Position numbers and translations under genes: made by a program. Below the pieces are notes generated by a model that worked only from the letters and a program-made list of their open reading frames with translations, had not been told where the DNA came from and did not search any database. A stretch of DNA of 64,000 nucleotides from Methanobrevibacter boviskoreani JH1 (lineage in GTDB: Archaea; Methanobacteriota; Methanobacteria; Methanobacteriales; Methanobacteriaceae), in NCBI RefSeq assembly GCF_000320505.1, contig NZ_BAGX02000013.1, forward strand, positions 1 to 64,000. The letters run 5' to 3'. Position 1 is the stretch's first letter. The number at the start of each line of letters is the position of its first letter. This document shows positions 38,509 through 47,632 of the stretch, piece by piece.

Positions 38509-39192
38509 ATGAAATCAGCGGTACTTTTTTCAGGTGGTAAAGATAGCACAATGGCATTATACAATTCAATAAAGAATGGCGATGATGTTAAATATTTACT
38601 TTCTATGGTAAGTAAGAATTCATCCTCTTATATGTTCCATGTACCCAACATCAATTTAACTGATTTAATATCTAAAGCCGTCAATATACCTTTAATAAAA
38701 GCAGAAACGGATGGTATTAAAGAAGACGAACTTAAAGATCTTAAGATTCAATTTGAAATATTAAAAGATCAAGGCGTTGAGGTCATATACACAGGTGCGT
38801 TATATTCAACTTATCAAAAATCACGTATTGAAAAATTAGGTGAGGATGTAGGTCTTAAGATAATATCCCCTTACTGGCATGTAAATCAGGAAGAGTATAT
38901 GCATGAAGTTGTAGACGCAGGTTTTGATGTTATAATCTGTGGCGTATTTGCTTACGGATTAGGTAAGGAATATTTGGGAAGGCATATTGATAACCAATGT
39001 ATTGAAGATTTAAAAAAGGTCAATGATAAAGTTCCGATTAATCTCGCATTTGAAGGTGGGGAGGCCGAGACATTTGTACTTGATGGACCTATATTTAAAA
39101 AAAGAATTAAAATTTTAGATGCTGATGTAGATTGGCATGTTGATAATGGAACTTACATTATTAAAGATGCAATACTTGAAGATAAGGATTAA
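38509..39192 (+). CDS. diphthine--ammonia ligase family protein
   Basis: A 227-residue adenine-nucleotide alpha hydrolase of the Dph6/MJ0570 group, which completes the diphthamide modification of elongation factor 2 by amidating diphthine. The PP-loop FSGGKDSTMAL is at residues 7-17. EVIYTGALYSTYQKSRIEKLG and the later AFEGGEAETFVLDGP are conserved family segments. The ribosome binding site GTGATAAT precedes the ATG. It lies about 60 bp after the preceding membrane protein gene but is functionally unrelated. Full length for the archaeal single-domain form. Confidence 0.9.
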   Translation: MKSAVLFSGGKDSTMALYNSIKNGDDVKYLLSMVSKNSSSYMFHVPNINLTDLISKAVNIPLIKAETDGIKEDELKDLKIQFEILKDQGVEVIYTGALYSTYQKSRIEKLGEDVGLKIISPYWHVNQEEYMHEVVDAGFDVIICGVFAYGLGKEYLGRHIDNQCIEDLKKVNDKVPINLAFEGGEAETFVLDGPIFKKRIKILDADVDWHVDNGTYIIKDAILEDKD

Positions 39193-39714
39193 TTATATTG
39201 ATAGTTTAAGGATATAACTAATTTATTTAAACATGTCTTTAATCTATTTAATGGAATTTTATTATTATTTTTTTAATTTACTATAATTTAATAAACATTA
39301 TTTTTTAAATTGTAATCTCATTTTTTTTATCATTACCATTTTTAAATTTAATATTGATGGTTTTATAAAATTATTTTATAAGAATATCAATTTTCCTTGT
39401 AAATGAATAAGATTTTAAAGATATTTTATCTACTTGATTTATATATAAAAATTTCAGATCAGATATGTTTTTTATAAATAAATTGACTGTTTTTAGAAAA
39501 TAATAAAATAGGTATATGTGTGTTTAAAAAAACCCAATTTTTAACTTAAATTTAAAATTAGAATTAAAAATATTTATTATAGCTTTTAAAATATATTATA
39601 TGGCTTTAAAAATTAAAAAACTTATAACCTAATTTTTTAATTTAAAGTCTATTTATAAAAATCGTTTATTAAATCTAAAATAAGAAAAAGTGTCAATTTA
39701 CTAATTTTAATAAA

Positions 39715-39800
39715 GTATTGTCTAATACTAAATAAATAATGAGTTTGGTGGTGGTTGGGTGGTTAAACTAATTATTTACATTTTAGCATTAGACTAATAT
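39715..39800. ncRNA. long hairpin with G-rich apical loop, candidate structured RNA
   Basis: In the gene-free stretch 39193-40072, GTCTAAT (39720-39726) pairs with ATTAGAC (39788-39794). Inside it, a run like AAATAAT pairs with ATTATTT, then AGTTT with AAACT, enclosing the loop GGTGGTGGTTGGGTGG. Outside it, GTATT pairs with AATAT across one bulge. The G-rich loop is extraordinary in DNA that is otherwise almost all A and T, and has enough GG pairs for a two-layer quadruplex. A ten-codon frame MSLVVVGWLN also runs through it. The strand is unknown. The rest of the 880-bp gap shows only AT-rich sequence. Confidence 0.5.
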
Positions 39801-40072
39801 TTATCTTAAAAACACATTATTTAAATCTTTCGATATTATTAGTATATATACAAACTATCAAGTTTAAAATATGAATAAATTTTAATAATTGTTTAAAAAA
39901 ATAAATATAATTATAGTTTTTAAAAGAATATAATAATTTTGTATAAAAAATAAATTATTAAGGATTAAAAATCATATAATAATTTAAAAAAAAGTTTAAA
40001 AAATTTATAGAAAACTAACCGAATAATTATTCTAATTTTAAAAATATCCAAAAAAAAATAAAATTAAAAAGA

Positions 40073-40615
40073 TTAAGATAAAAATAGGTTTAGATATCTA
40101 TTTACCTCTTTTTTGTAGGAGTCTAGATCATCCTCATTAATAATTAAATAATCTGATGTGGATATCACATCACCTATGCCAAAACTTAACTCATCCAAAT
40201 CTCTTTTTTTAAAATCTTCAAAGTTTTGAGAGTCATCTACACGATTTCTAAGTTTTAATCTATTAAACCTAGTTTTAGGTGAAGAAAAGACAGACAATAT
40301 CTTAAAATCTTCAAAGTTATTTTTAAATAACTCCACCTCATAGGGACTTCTAATACCCTCAACAACTATAAGATTTGAATTAACGTTCTCGTTTAATAAT
40401 CCTTTAATCTTATTAATTGTCAAGTTGGCTACAACATATTTGCCAAACTCCTCTCTCAATTTAATAGCTGTAACCCTTGAATCCTCATTTCTTTTTTTAG
40501 CCTCTTCCCTTACACAGTCCCCCATATTAACCACAATAGCACCTTTGTCTATTGCAAACTTGGAGATATAACTTTTTCCAGATCCTGGAAGTCCTGAAAT
40601 TCCAATAACATTCAT
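40073..40615 (-). CDS. UPF0200-family nucleotide kinase (dephospho-CoA kinase-like)
   Basis: A 180-residue P-loop kinase of the archaeal UPF0200 group. The Walker A motif GLPGSGKS lies at residues 8-15, followed by NMGDCVREEAKKR, VVEGIRSPYEVE and the lid-like RNRVDD region. The fold resembles dephospho-CoA kinase and adenylate kinase, but the archaeal dephospho-CoA kinase characterised so far belongs to another family (DUF359), so the substrate is open. The neighbouring gene 80 bp upstream on the same strand makes phosphopantothenate, which keeps a CoA-pathway role possible. Confidence 0.8.
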   Translation of the reverse strand: MNVIGISGLPGSGKSYISKFAIDKGAIVVNMGDCVREEAKKRNEDSRVTAIKLREEFGKYVVANLTINKIKGLLNENVNSNLIVVEGIRSPYEVELFKNNFEDFKILSVFSSPKTRFNRLKLRNRVDDSQNFEDFKKRDLDELSFGIGDVISTSDYLIINEDDLDSYKKEVNRYLNLFLS

Positions 40616-40694
40616 AATAACACTTATATTTTAATTTATTTTATAAAAAAATTCCTCTAAAAAATTATAAAAATTTATTAAAAAATAAAAGTTT

Positions 40695-41432
40695 TTATTC
40701 CTTAATCTTAAATGAATCCAAAGAATCCTTAAGATTCTCCCCATTATTAAAATCATTTACTATTTTTAATAGAAAGTCTTCATCTTTGTTTTTATATTCA
40801 CTGGCAAGACGTGTCATTTCAGGTATTGCACGGACTACATTATCTACAATTGAAATATCAGACATTTTAGAAGTTCTTGATAAAGGATTTAAATCAATAC
40901 AAATTATTTTCTTTCCAGCCTCTTTTAACAATTCTGCTCTATCACCGTCTTCAAGTGGAACTAAAATAACATCTGCAATATATATTCCTTGACGACTTGC
41001 AGTTGCCCTTGGGTTGGTTATTTTATCAAAATAATATAAATCATCATAATTTGTACCTAAAATATCCTCATATCCATGATCTTTAAATAGTTTTGTAATC
41101 TTGTCCACACGTTCTTCAGTTCTATAAAATAGATTGATTTCAATTCTACTATCTGTTGATTTGGCAAGTTCTATTACTTCATCAATAGCCAAAGCAGTAG
41201 TATTACCATTAACAGATAAAACAGGATGTTCAGCAAGTAATAATGATGCAACTGCAGCTTTCATAGCTTCCTCTGCAGCAGGTACAGTTTTTTCACCCAA
41301 TAAATAATCGAAGGTTTCGCCTCTACCATGTGCAATCATTCCAGAATCAGCTAAATATCCATCTAAAAATGCATTTTTCACTTTATCTCTTAATAATAAT
41401 GATTCGTATCTCGGATGATTTTTAGGTATCAT
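40695..41432 (-). CDS. 4-phosphopantoate--beta-alanine ligase
   Basis: A 245-residue archaeal phosphopantothenate synthetase (COG1701), the ligase joining 4-phosphopantoate and beta-alanine with ATP in the archaeal branch of CoA biosynthesis. The N-terminus HPRYESLLLRDKVKNAFLDG, GMIAHGRGETFDYLLGE and SVNGNTTAL are characteristic segments, and IDLNPLSRTSK lies near the C-terminus. Full length for the family. It is followed 80 bp downstream by a UPF0200 kinase gene on the same strand, a likely two-gene operon. Confidence 0.92.
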   Translation of the reverse strand: MIPKNHPRYESLLLRDKVKNAFLDGYLADSGMIAHGRGETFDYLLGEKTVPAAEEAMKAAVASLLLAEHPVLSVNGNTTALAIDEVIELAKSTDSRIEINLFYRTEERVDKITKLFKDHGYEDILGTNYDDLYYFDKITNPRATASRQGIYIADVILVPLEDGDRAELLKEAGKKIICIDLNPLSRTSKMSDISIVDNVVRAIPEMTRLASEYKNKDEDFLLKIVNDFNNGENLKDSLDSFKIKE

Positions 41433-41603
41433 AATAATATATCTAATTATAAAACTTATATAATTTGTTATTATTTATCATTATAAATTATATTTTAAAT
41501 CAATCTTCATATATTAAATAATTACTTTAAAAGTAATAGATTATGTAAAATTTAAAATTAATTTATAAATTAGTTTCAATATGTAAATAGTTTTTTTAGA
41601 ATA

Positions 41604-41737
41604 TAATTTTTAAATATAAATTAAAATAAGTTCTTTTAAAAAAAAGTAAAATTATGTATTAAAACATAATTAATTTTTAAATATAAATTAAAATAAGTTC
41701 TTTTAAAAAAAAGTAAAATTATGTATTAAAACATAAT
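41604..41737. repeat. perfect 67-bp tandem duplication carrying a terminator hairpin
   Basis: Positions 41604-41670 and 41671-41737 are identical, with no mismatch. Each copy contains ATTATGT and ACATAAT arms around ATTAAA, and read on the minus strand the hairpin is followed by a run of eight T, so this is a duplicated terminator 14 bp beyond the stop codon of the second adhesin-like gene. Confidence 0.85.
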
Positions 41738-41751
41738 TTTTTTATAAAAGT

Positions 41752-44121
41752 TTAATGTTTCTTAAATGGAATAATTCCAAGACATAAAATGCTTAGTAAT
41801 AAAATTACTAACGGATTACCTGTTTTAGGAGTAGTTTCAATATTTACACTATTAGTTTTATTATGATTATTATTTTCTGGTTTTGCAGGCGTATTGTTAG
41901 TTTCATTATCTGTTTTATTTGTATTGTTCTCAGGTATAGTACTATTTATAACCTCAGTAGAATTATTGGTAGTTATATTTCCAGTTTCATTTGATCCTGC
42001 AATTATATAATTTGTAAAGTTACCAGGCTTTGTGGTGTTGAAGTAAACGATAAATTCTGCAGACTCATTTGGTGCTAAACCATGATTATAAGACCATCTA
42101 TAACTGCCAGAATAGGTCCAATCATCATTACCACTCCAGGAGTCGTAGACCAAACCATCATCCCAACTATCCTCAACAACAAAAACATCATGCAAGGTAT
42201 AATTACAATCATTAGTAACGCGGATAATAAAAGAAGTCCTATTACCCAGACCAACAACAGGAGTAACAGTAATCTTCTCAACTTTCATATGAGTATCGAT
42301 ATCATCTAAATAATCAACTTTAAACATAATGTCATTTTGGTAACTAGTTGGAGTTAGAAATGTTTTAAAGTTAAATACCATATAAGAACCGTTATCTAAT
42401 AGCTTAACCGCATTTTTACTTGGTACTCTAAATCCACTATCATATAAGTCAATCACTTTTTTAATAGGAGGGTAGTATTGTGCATAAATGGTGAAATTAG
42501 TAGTGGTAAATACATAAAGATATTGCTGAGGAATATAACCACCTAAAGAAGGGGTGGCATTTTCATTATTGTAATAATACCAAACGAATATTTTAAGATA
42601 TTCTGAAACATCTTCTCCAGTTAATGAATTTGTAAGATGGCTTAAATCATCTGTAGCAAAACCACTACCACCAGTAAAAGATGCAGGTTCAATACAATAT
42701 CCATAATAACCGTTACTAAATCTAATCAAACCAGAATAATTAGCAAAAGTTACTTCAGTTAAATTAAGATTTAATACATTTCCATCAATTTTAGAATTTT
42801 TAATCGCATTATTTGTTATTGTAACTATTGAAGTATTATTTTCCCCATAATTATCAGTGAAATTAGAATTGATTACAGTAGCATTTGTAGCGAATATTGC
42901 ACCACCATACTTATCTGCACCGTTTCCGATAAAATTACTATTATTTACATTTATTACACTTCCACTAATTGCACCACCACTTTTATGAGCAGTGTTATTA
43001 ACAAAAGTACAATTATTAATATTTCCAACACCATTTACTAATATGGCACCACCACGATAACCGGCAACATTATTTTCAAAATAGGAATTAGAAACATTTA
43101 ATTCATTAGTTGAAAAGATTCCAGAACCTAAATAATTTGTATTGGCATTTCCAGTATTATTAATAAATCTGGAATTGTTTACAGAAACATATGATCCACG
43201 TATAGATGCACCACATTTTCCTGCCATATTACTAATAAAATCAGAGTCATCTACAGTTACATTTTCTCCCACAAGTGCTCCTGAACCATATTGATTAGTA
43301 TTGTTCCTAAAAAGACATCTGGTAGCATTAACTTGTTTTCCATATACTGTGTAATCACCTGCAATATTGGAAATGAAATTGCTTTTATATAATTCCACAC
43401 TTTTTTTACTGACTATTGCTCCACCTTCACCATTAGGACTATAATCATTTAAATCATTATAAGTGAAATTAGAATTATATACCTTAATATCATTTATAGA
43501 ATACACTGCAGCACCTTGGTGTATAAAATTGTTTTTCTCCAATTTATTTTCATTAAAATTTGAATTATTAATAATAATCAATGCAGATCTTGAATATATG
43601 GCTCCACCATACATTTTTGCAGTATTATTTAAAAAATTACAATTAGATACAACTAATTTATCTCCAGTAGAATGTATAGCTCCCCCAATATTAGATCCTC
43701 CAATTCCTGATGAATTACCATTCATTAAAGTTAAATTATTAATTGTAACTTCTGCATTTGTAATATTGAATATAAATGATTTCCCATCACCATCTATGAT
43801 GTGATTGTTACCGTTAATAGTTAGATTTTTGGTAATTTTTATTCCATTTTTAGAATCAATATTTGAATCAAATTTATAATCATCATTAATATCTATTGTA
43901 CCATTGGTATTGGCATCAATAATATCCTGCAGATCTTGATATGTTTTGGGATTATTCGTATTTAAACTCTGATTATCATATGAATTTGAATTTAATCCAC
44001 CAGTTTGAGAGTCTGCTAAAATCCCTGATTCACTTAAATCACTTATATTATCACTAGCAGATATGGCGCCAATACTTACAAAGAATATTATAATGATTAA
44101 TAAACTTCTCCTTATTCTTAT
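41752..44121 (-). CDS. adhesin-like surface protein with thioester-like and DUF11-like domains, PKTG-type anchor (probable ATA start)
   Basis: The first ATG (43725) lies inside the beta-helix. The frame stays open upstream and encodes a signal peptide (basic RIRR, a Leu/Ile/Phe core, then IGAISA). A strong GGGAGGTGAA ribosome binding site stands 3 nt before ATA at 44121, and no ATG, GTG or TTG exists in frame there, giving 789 residues. After the signal come beta-helix repeats rich in NNTA and GGAI, then a domain with GYCIEP (Cys476) and PQQYLYVF (Gln532/533) that resembles Cys-Gln thioester domains of bacterial adhesins, a DUF11-like domain (about 605-720), an Asn/Thr-rich linker, and PKTG followed by a membrane helix and a KKH tail, like a sorting signal. 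Surface anchoring is inferred. Confidence 0.88.
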   Translation of the reverse strand: MRIRRSLLIIIIFFVSIGAISASDNISDLSESGILADSQTGGLNSNSYDNQSLNTNNPKTYQDLQDIIDANTNGTIDINDDYKFDSNIDSKNGIKITKNLTINGNNHIIDGDGKSFIFNITNAEVTINNLTLMNGNSSGIGGSNIGGAIHSTGDKLVVSNCNFLNNTAKMYGGAIYSRSALIIINNSNFNENKLEKNNFIHQGAAVYSINDIKVYNSNFTYNDLNDYSPNGEGGAIVSKKSVELYKSNFISNIAGDYTVYGKQVNATRCLFRNNTNQYGSGALVGENVTVDDSDFISNMAGKCGASIRGSYVSVNNSRFINNTGNANTNYLGSGIFSTNELNVSNSYFENNVAGYRGGAILVNGVGNINNCTFVNNTAHKSGGAISGSVINVNNSNFIGNGADKYGGAIFATNATVINSNFTDNYGENNTSIVTITNNAIKNSKIDGNVLNLNLTEVTFANYSGLIRFSNGYYGYCIEPASFTGGSGFATDDLSHLTNSLTGEDVSEYLKIFVWYYYNNENATPSLGGYIPQQYLYVFTTTNFTIYAQYYPPIKKVIDLYDSGFRVPSKNAVKLLDNGSYMVFNFKTFLTPTSYQNDIMFKVDYLDDIDTHMKVEKITVTPVVGLGNRTSFIIRVTNDCNYTLHDVFVVEDSWDDGLVYDSWSGNDDWTYSGSYRWSYNHGLAPNESAEFIVYFNTTKPGNFTNYIIAGSNETGNITTNNSTEVINSTIPENNTNKTDNETNNTPAKPENNNHNKTNSVNIETTPKTGNPLVILLLSILCLGIIPFKKH

Positions 44122-44496
44122 ATTTTCACCTCCCTTGGTTTTTTCATAACACCTTATTTATTAAATAAAATAAGACATTTAAGATTCAATATCGAAAATA
44201 TTAAGATAAATTAAAATTATACAAATTTAATCTATGCTTAAAAAAATATATGCAATATCAAATCTAAATTCATTTTTATAATGAGTTTAATAAATATTTT
44301 ACTATAAACTTATTAGTTTTAATACAAACATTCAATTATATTTTAAAAATATAAAATAAAATTAGATTTAATAATTTATGAATTCATAAAAATTAATTAA
44401 AATAATTTAAAAAAATATAAAAAAAATACATTATAATGAAAAATTATAAGACAGAAAAAGAAAAAATATTTTAAAAACAATGAAAAAATAAACCAG
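44122..44496. other. intergenic stretch upstream of the second adhesin-like gene
   Basis: Contains the adhesin gene's ribosome binding site and an out-of-frame nine-codon ORF (ATG at 44147, minus strand, MKKPREVKI) that overlaps that site. Otherwise AT-rich, including the 3' region of uvrC; no RNA gene seen. Confidence 0.45.
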
Positions 44497-46266
44497 TTAA
44501 ATTTTGGAATGATGGAAATGATTATAAACATTTTCTGATACTTTCTGATTCATTCCGTCAACCTCATTTAACTCATTAATACTAGCCTTTGAAATGGAAT
44601 CAATATTTCCGAATGCCCTTAAAAGATTTAGTTTACGTTTTTTACCAATACCCTGAATACCATCAAGTTCTGATTCTGTGATCTTTTTAGAACGTAATTT
44701 CCTATGGTAAGTAACACCAAATCTATGTGCTTCATCTCTCACTTGTTGTAGAATATGTAACGACTGTTTATCATGGGGGATTATAATAGGTTTAGTTGAT
44801 TGAGGTACAAATACTTCTTCATATTCCTTTGCAAGACCTATTACAGGTATATCATCAAGACCTAACTCTTCAAGAACCTCACATGCAACATGTAACTGAC
44901 CTTTACCACCATCTATAAGTACTAGGTCAGGTTTTTTATAATCCTCCTCACCTACAAGTGATTTAAATCTTCTTGTTAATAATTCTCTCATCATACCATA
45001 ATCATTAGGCCCTGGTGTTTCAAGTTTAAATCTTTTGTATAGTTTCTTATTAGGTTTTCCATCAAAAAAACTTACTTTGGAACCAACTTGTAATGTTCCA
45101 GATATATTACTTACATCATAACCCTCTATAACATGAGGCACATTCTTAAGCTTAAGATAATTTTGAAGTTCTGTTAAAGCATTAGATACTTTTTCTTTTT
45201 GTTTCTTAACTATATCTGCATTACCTCTCGCAAGACGTATAAGACGTAATTTTTTACCTTTCTGGGGTATAACAACATTAACTTTATTGCCTCTTAAATC
45301 AGATAACCAATCTTCAATCAATTCAGAATCTCTAACCTTATCTTCAACAATAATCTCTTTTGGAATATGGCGATTAATTCCATAATATTGTTGAATAAAA
45401 CTATAAAAAATTTCATTTAAATCCTGATTTTGAGTATTATCCATTTGATAGTCTTCCTTTGATATAATTTTACCTTTACGTATGGATAAAACTACAATAA
45501 TAGTGTTGTTCTTATTTTCAGCACTGGCTATTACATCCTGATCCAACTCATCATTTAAATCAACAAATTGTTTAACCATAACCTCTTCAATGGAGTTTAT
45601 CTGATCACGTAAAACTGCAGCCTTTTCAAATTCAAGATTCTTTGAAGCGTCCTTCATCTCTTTTTTAAGATTATTAATTATTTCATTGTATTTTCCTTGG
45701 AAAAACAAATCTATCTTTTCTATGATTTCCGCATATTCCTCTTTTGTGATGTTTCCATCACAAGGGGCATAACATAAATTAATTTGATAATTTAAACAAG
45801 GACCATCCATATTTTTACATGTTCTAATTTTAAACAATTGTTTTAAGAATTTAACTGTAGAACGTACTGATCCGACATCTGTAAATGGACCATAATAACT
45901 TCCGGTTTTGCCAATGGTTCTTGTAATGATAAGCCTTGGAAAATCTTCATCAGTGATTTTAACATAAGGATACTGTTTATCATCCTTAAGGCGAATATTA
46001 TATTTCGGCATATATTTTTTGATTAAATTAGCCTCTAAGATCAATGCTTCCTTCTCAGAAGCAGTTACAATATACTCTAATGAATGAAAATGGTTCATTA
46101 AAACTCTTGTTTTTGGTCTATCTACCTTATCTTTAAAATAAGAGCTTACTCTTTTCTTAAGGGATTTTGATTTTCCAACATAGATAACCTCCTCATTAAT
46201 ATCTTTCATAATATAAACGCCAGGTTTAAGGGGAAGATTATCTGGTGAAGTTACTTTGGTTGCCAT
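44497..46266 (-). CDS. uvrC: excinuclease ABC subunit C
   Basis: A 589-residue UvrC, the nuclease subunit that makes both incisions in nucleotide excision repair with UvrA and UvrB. An N-terminal GIY-YIG domain (PGVYIMKD...VIYVGKSKSLKKRVSSYF, about 17-50) makes the 3' cut. A UVR motif (about 205-240, LEFEKAAVLRDQINSIEEV) binds UvrB. The central RNase H-like endonuclease (YDVSNISGTLQVGS, LVLIDGGKGQL) makes the 5' cut, and two C-terminal helix-hairpin-helix motifs (IQGIGKKRKLNLLRAFG) bind DNA. The bacterial-type UvrABC pathway in mesophilic methanogens was acquired from bacteria. Complete. Confidence 0.95.
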   Translation of the reverse strand: MATKVTSPDNLPLKPGVYIMKDINEEVIYVGKSKSLKKRVSSYFKDKVDRPKTRVLMNHFHSLEYIVTASEKEALILEANLIKKYMPKYNIRLKDDKQYPYVKITDEDFPRLIITRTIGKTGSYYGPFTDVGSVRSTVKFLKQLFKIRTCKNMDGPCLNYQINLCYAPCDGNITKEEYAEIIEKIDLFFQGKYNEIINNLKKEMKDASKNLEFEKAAVLRDQINSIEEVMVKQFVDLNDELDQDVIASAENKNNTIIVVLSIRKGKIISKEDYQMDNTQNQDLNEIFYSFIQQYYGINRHIPKEIIVEDKVRDSELIEDWLSDLRGNKVNVVIPQKGKKLRLIRLARGNADIVKKQKEKVSNALTELQNYLKLKNVPHVIEGYDVSNISGTLQVGSKVSFFDGKPNKKLYKRFKLETPGPNDYGMMRELLTRRFKSLVGEEDYKKPDLVLIDGGKGQLHVACEVLEELGLDDIPVIGLAKEYEEVFVPQSTKPIIIPHDKQSLHILQQVRDEAHRFGVTYHRKLRSKKITESELDGIQGIGKKRKLNLLRAFGNIDSISKASINELNEVDGMNQKVSENVYNHFHHSKI

Positions 46267-46406
46267 GATATGAAACTTTGTAATTTATTAAATATAAAAA
46301 TTAAGTTTAAAAAAAATATTTAACTAAAAATTGTATTTAAAACTTTAAAAAAAAATTAAGAAAAAAAAGATTTAATTAATAATTATAAAATAAAATTTAT
46401 AAGGAA

Positions 46407-47540
46407 TTACATTGTAGTTTCAAATTCCTCATAGACCTGTTTTAGAAGTTTAGGGATTTTAAGTTTCTGTGGACAGATCTTACTACATTTCCCACATTCC
46501 TCACAATCTGAAGCCAAACCATAATCAGGATTTAATCCAATTGTCCTATACATTACCTGCTGTGTTGAAAAATCCTTAAAACCCACTCTTTTAGCATCAT
46601 TATACAATGAAAAGTACTCGGAAATTGGTATATTATGAGGGCATATTCCATCCTCCATACAGTATCTACATTCGGTACATGGTATTGCAATAGAGTCATT
46701 AATGATTTTTGCTGTTTTTCTAAGTAATTCGACCTCATTTAAATTAAGAGGTTTGAAATTTCTAAATGTTTCAATATTTTCTCTAGTTTGATTATGGTTT
46801 TTAGCACCAGATAAGACATATGAAACATTATCCAAACTTCCTGAGAATCTTAATCCCCATTTTGCAGTAGAATCTTTCGGATTGTAATTTTTAAGTAATT
46901 GCTCTGCTTCATCAGGAATGTTTATAATGGTTCCACCTTTAAGAGGTTCCATTACCAATATTTCTAAACCATATTCAACAGCTATATCATAAAGCTCGTT
47001 TACTTTAAATGATTGGCTATCCCAGTCAAGATAATTTATCTGCAAAAGTACAAAGTCAAGTTCCGGATTTTCTTCTAATGTTTTTCTGAGTAATTTAGGT
47101 TTATCATGGAAAGATATACCTATTTTTTTAGCTAACCCCTCTTGTTTTTTCTGTTTTATAAAAGAAAAGCAATCTATATTTCTATATATGGTTTTTGTCC
47201 AGTTACTTACATTATGTAACATGTAGTAATCAAAATAATCGATTCCAAGTTTTTCTAAACTTGTATTAAAGTAATATTCCATATCCTCTTCTTTTTGAAT
47301 ATTAAATAAAGGTAATTTGTCTGAGATTAGAAAACTATCTCTCGGATATTTGTCAACTAAAGTTTTCCTAAGTGCCTCTTCACTTTTTCCTAAATGATAT
47401 GGAACTGCAGTATCAAAGAAATTAACTCCATTTTCCATACATTCATCAACCATTCTTTGAACTTCATCAATATCTACGCTTGTTTGATCATTTTCATCTA
47501 GAAGAGGTAATCTCATAAGTCCTAAGCCATATTTTACCAT
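46407..47540 (-). CDS. aldo/keto reductase with C-terminal ferredoxin domain
   Basis: A 377-residue protein with an aldo/keto reductase TIM barrel (GLGLMRLPL, FFDTAVPYHLGKSEEALR with Asp/Tyr, and the catalytic-lysine region LISDKLP) followed by a ferredoxin-type domain with CTECRYC...CPHNIPI and CEECGKCSKICPQKL, which should hold two 4Fe-4S clusters. This group reduces unknown carbonyl substrates, probably with ferredoxin rather than or besides NADPH. The start at ATG 47540 is chosen because a GGGTGA ribosome binding site stands just before it, inside the longer frame that begins at 47552. Confidence 0.88.
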   Translation of the reverse strand: MVKYGLGLMRLPLLDENDQTSVDIDEVQRMVDECMENGVNFFDTAVPYHLGKSEEALRKTLVDKYPRDSFLISDKLPLFNIQKEEDMEYYFNTSLEKLGIDYFDYYMLHNVSNWTKTIYRNIDCFSFIKQKKQEGLAKKIGISFHDKPKLLRKTLEENPELDFVLLQINYLDWDSQSFKVNELYDIAVEYGLEILVMEPLKGGTIINIPDEAEQLLKNYNPKDSTAKWGLRFSGSLDNVSYVLSGAKNHNQTRENIETFRNFKPLNLNEVELLRKTAKIINDSIAIPCTECRYCMEDGICPHNIPISEYFSLYNDAKRVGFKDFSTQQVMYRTIGLNPDYGLASDCEECGKCSKICPQKLKIPKLLKQVYEEFETTM

Positions 47541-47632
47541 ATTTTCACCCATAATTAAAAATAAATATATATAATATATATTAATTTTATGAATATATAT
47601 AATCTTCCATTATCTAAATAAATTTTAGAAGT

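Noticed and set aside
42075-42309. Short frames on both strands inside the second adhesin-like gene
   Set aside because: Repetitive translations in shadow frames of the DUF11-like region; not genes.
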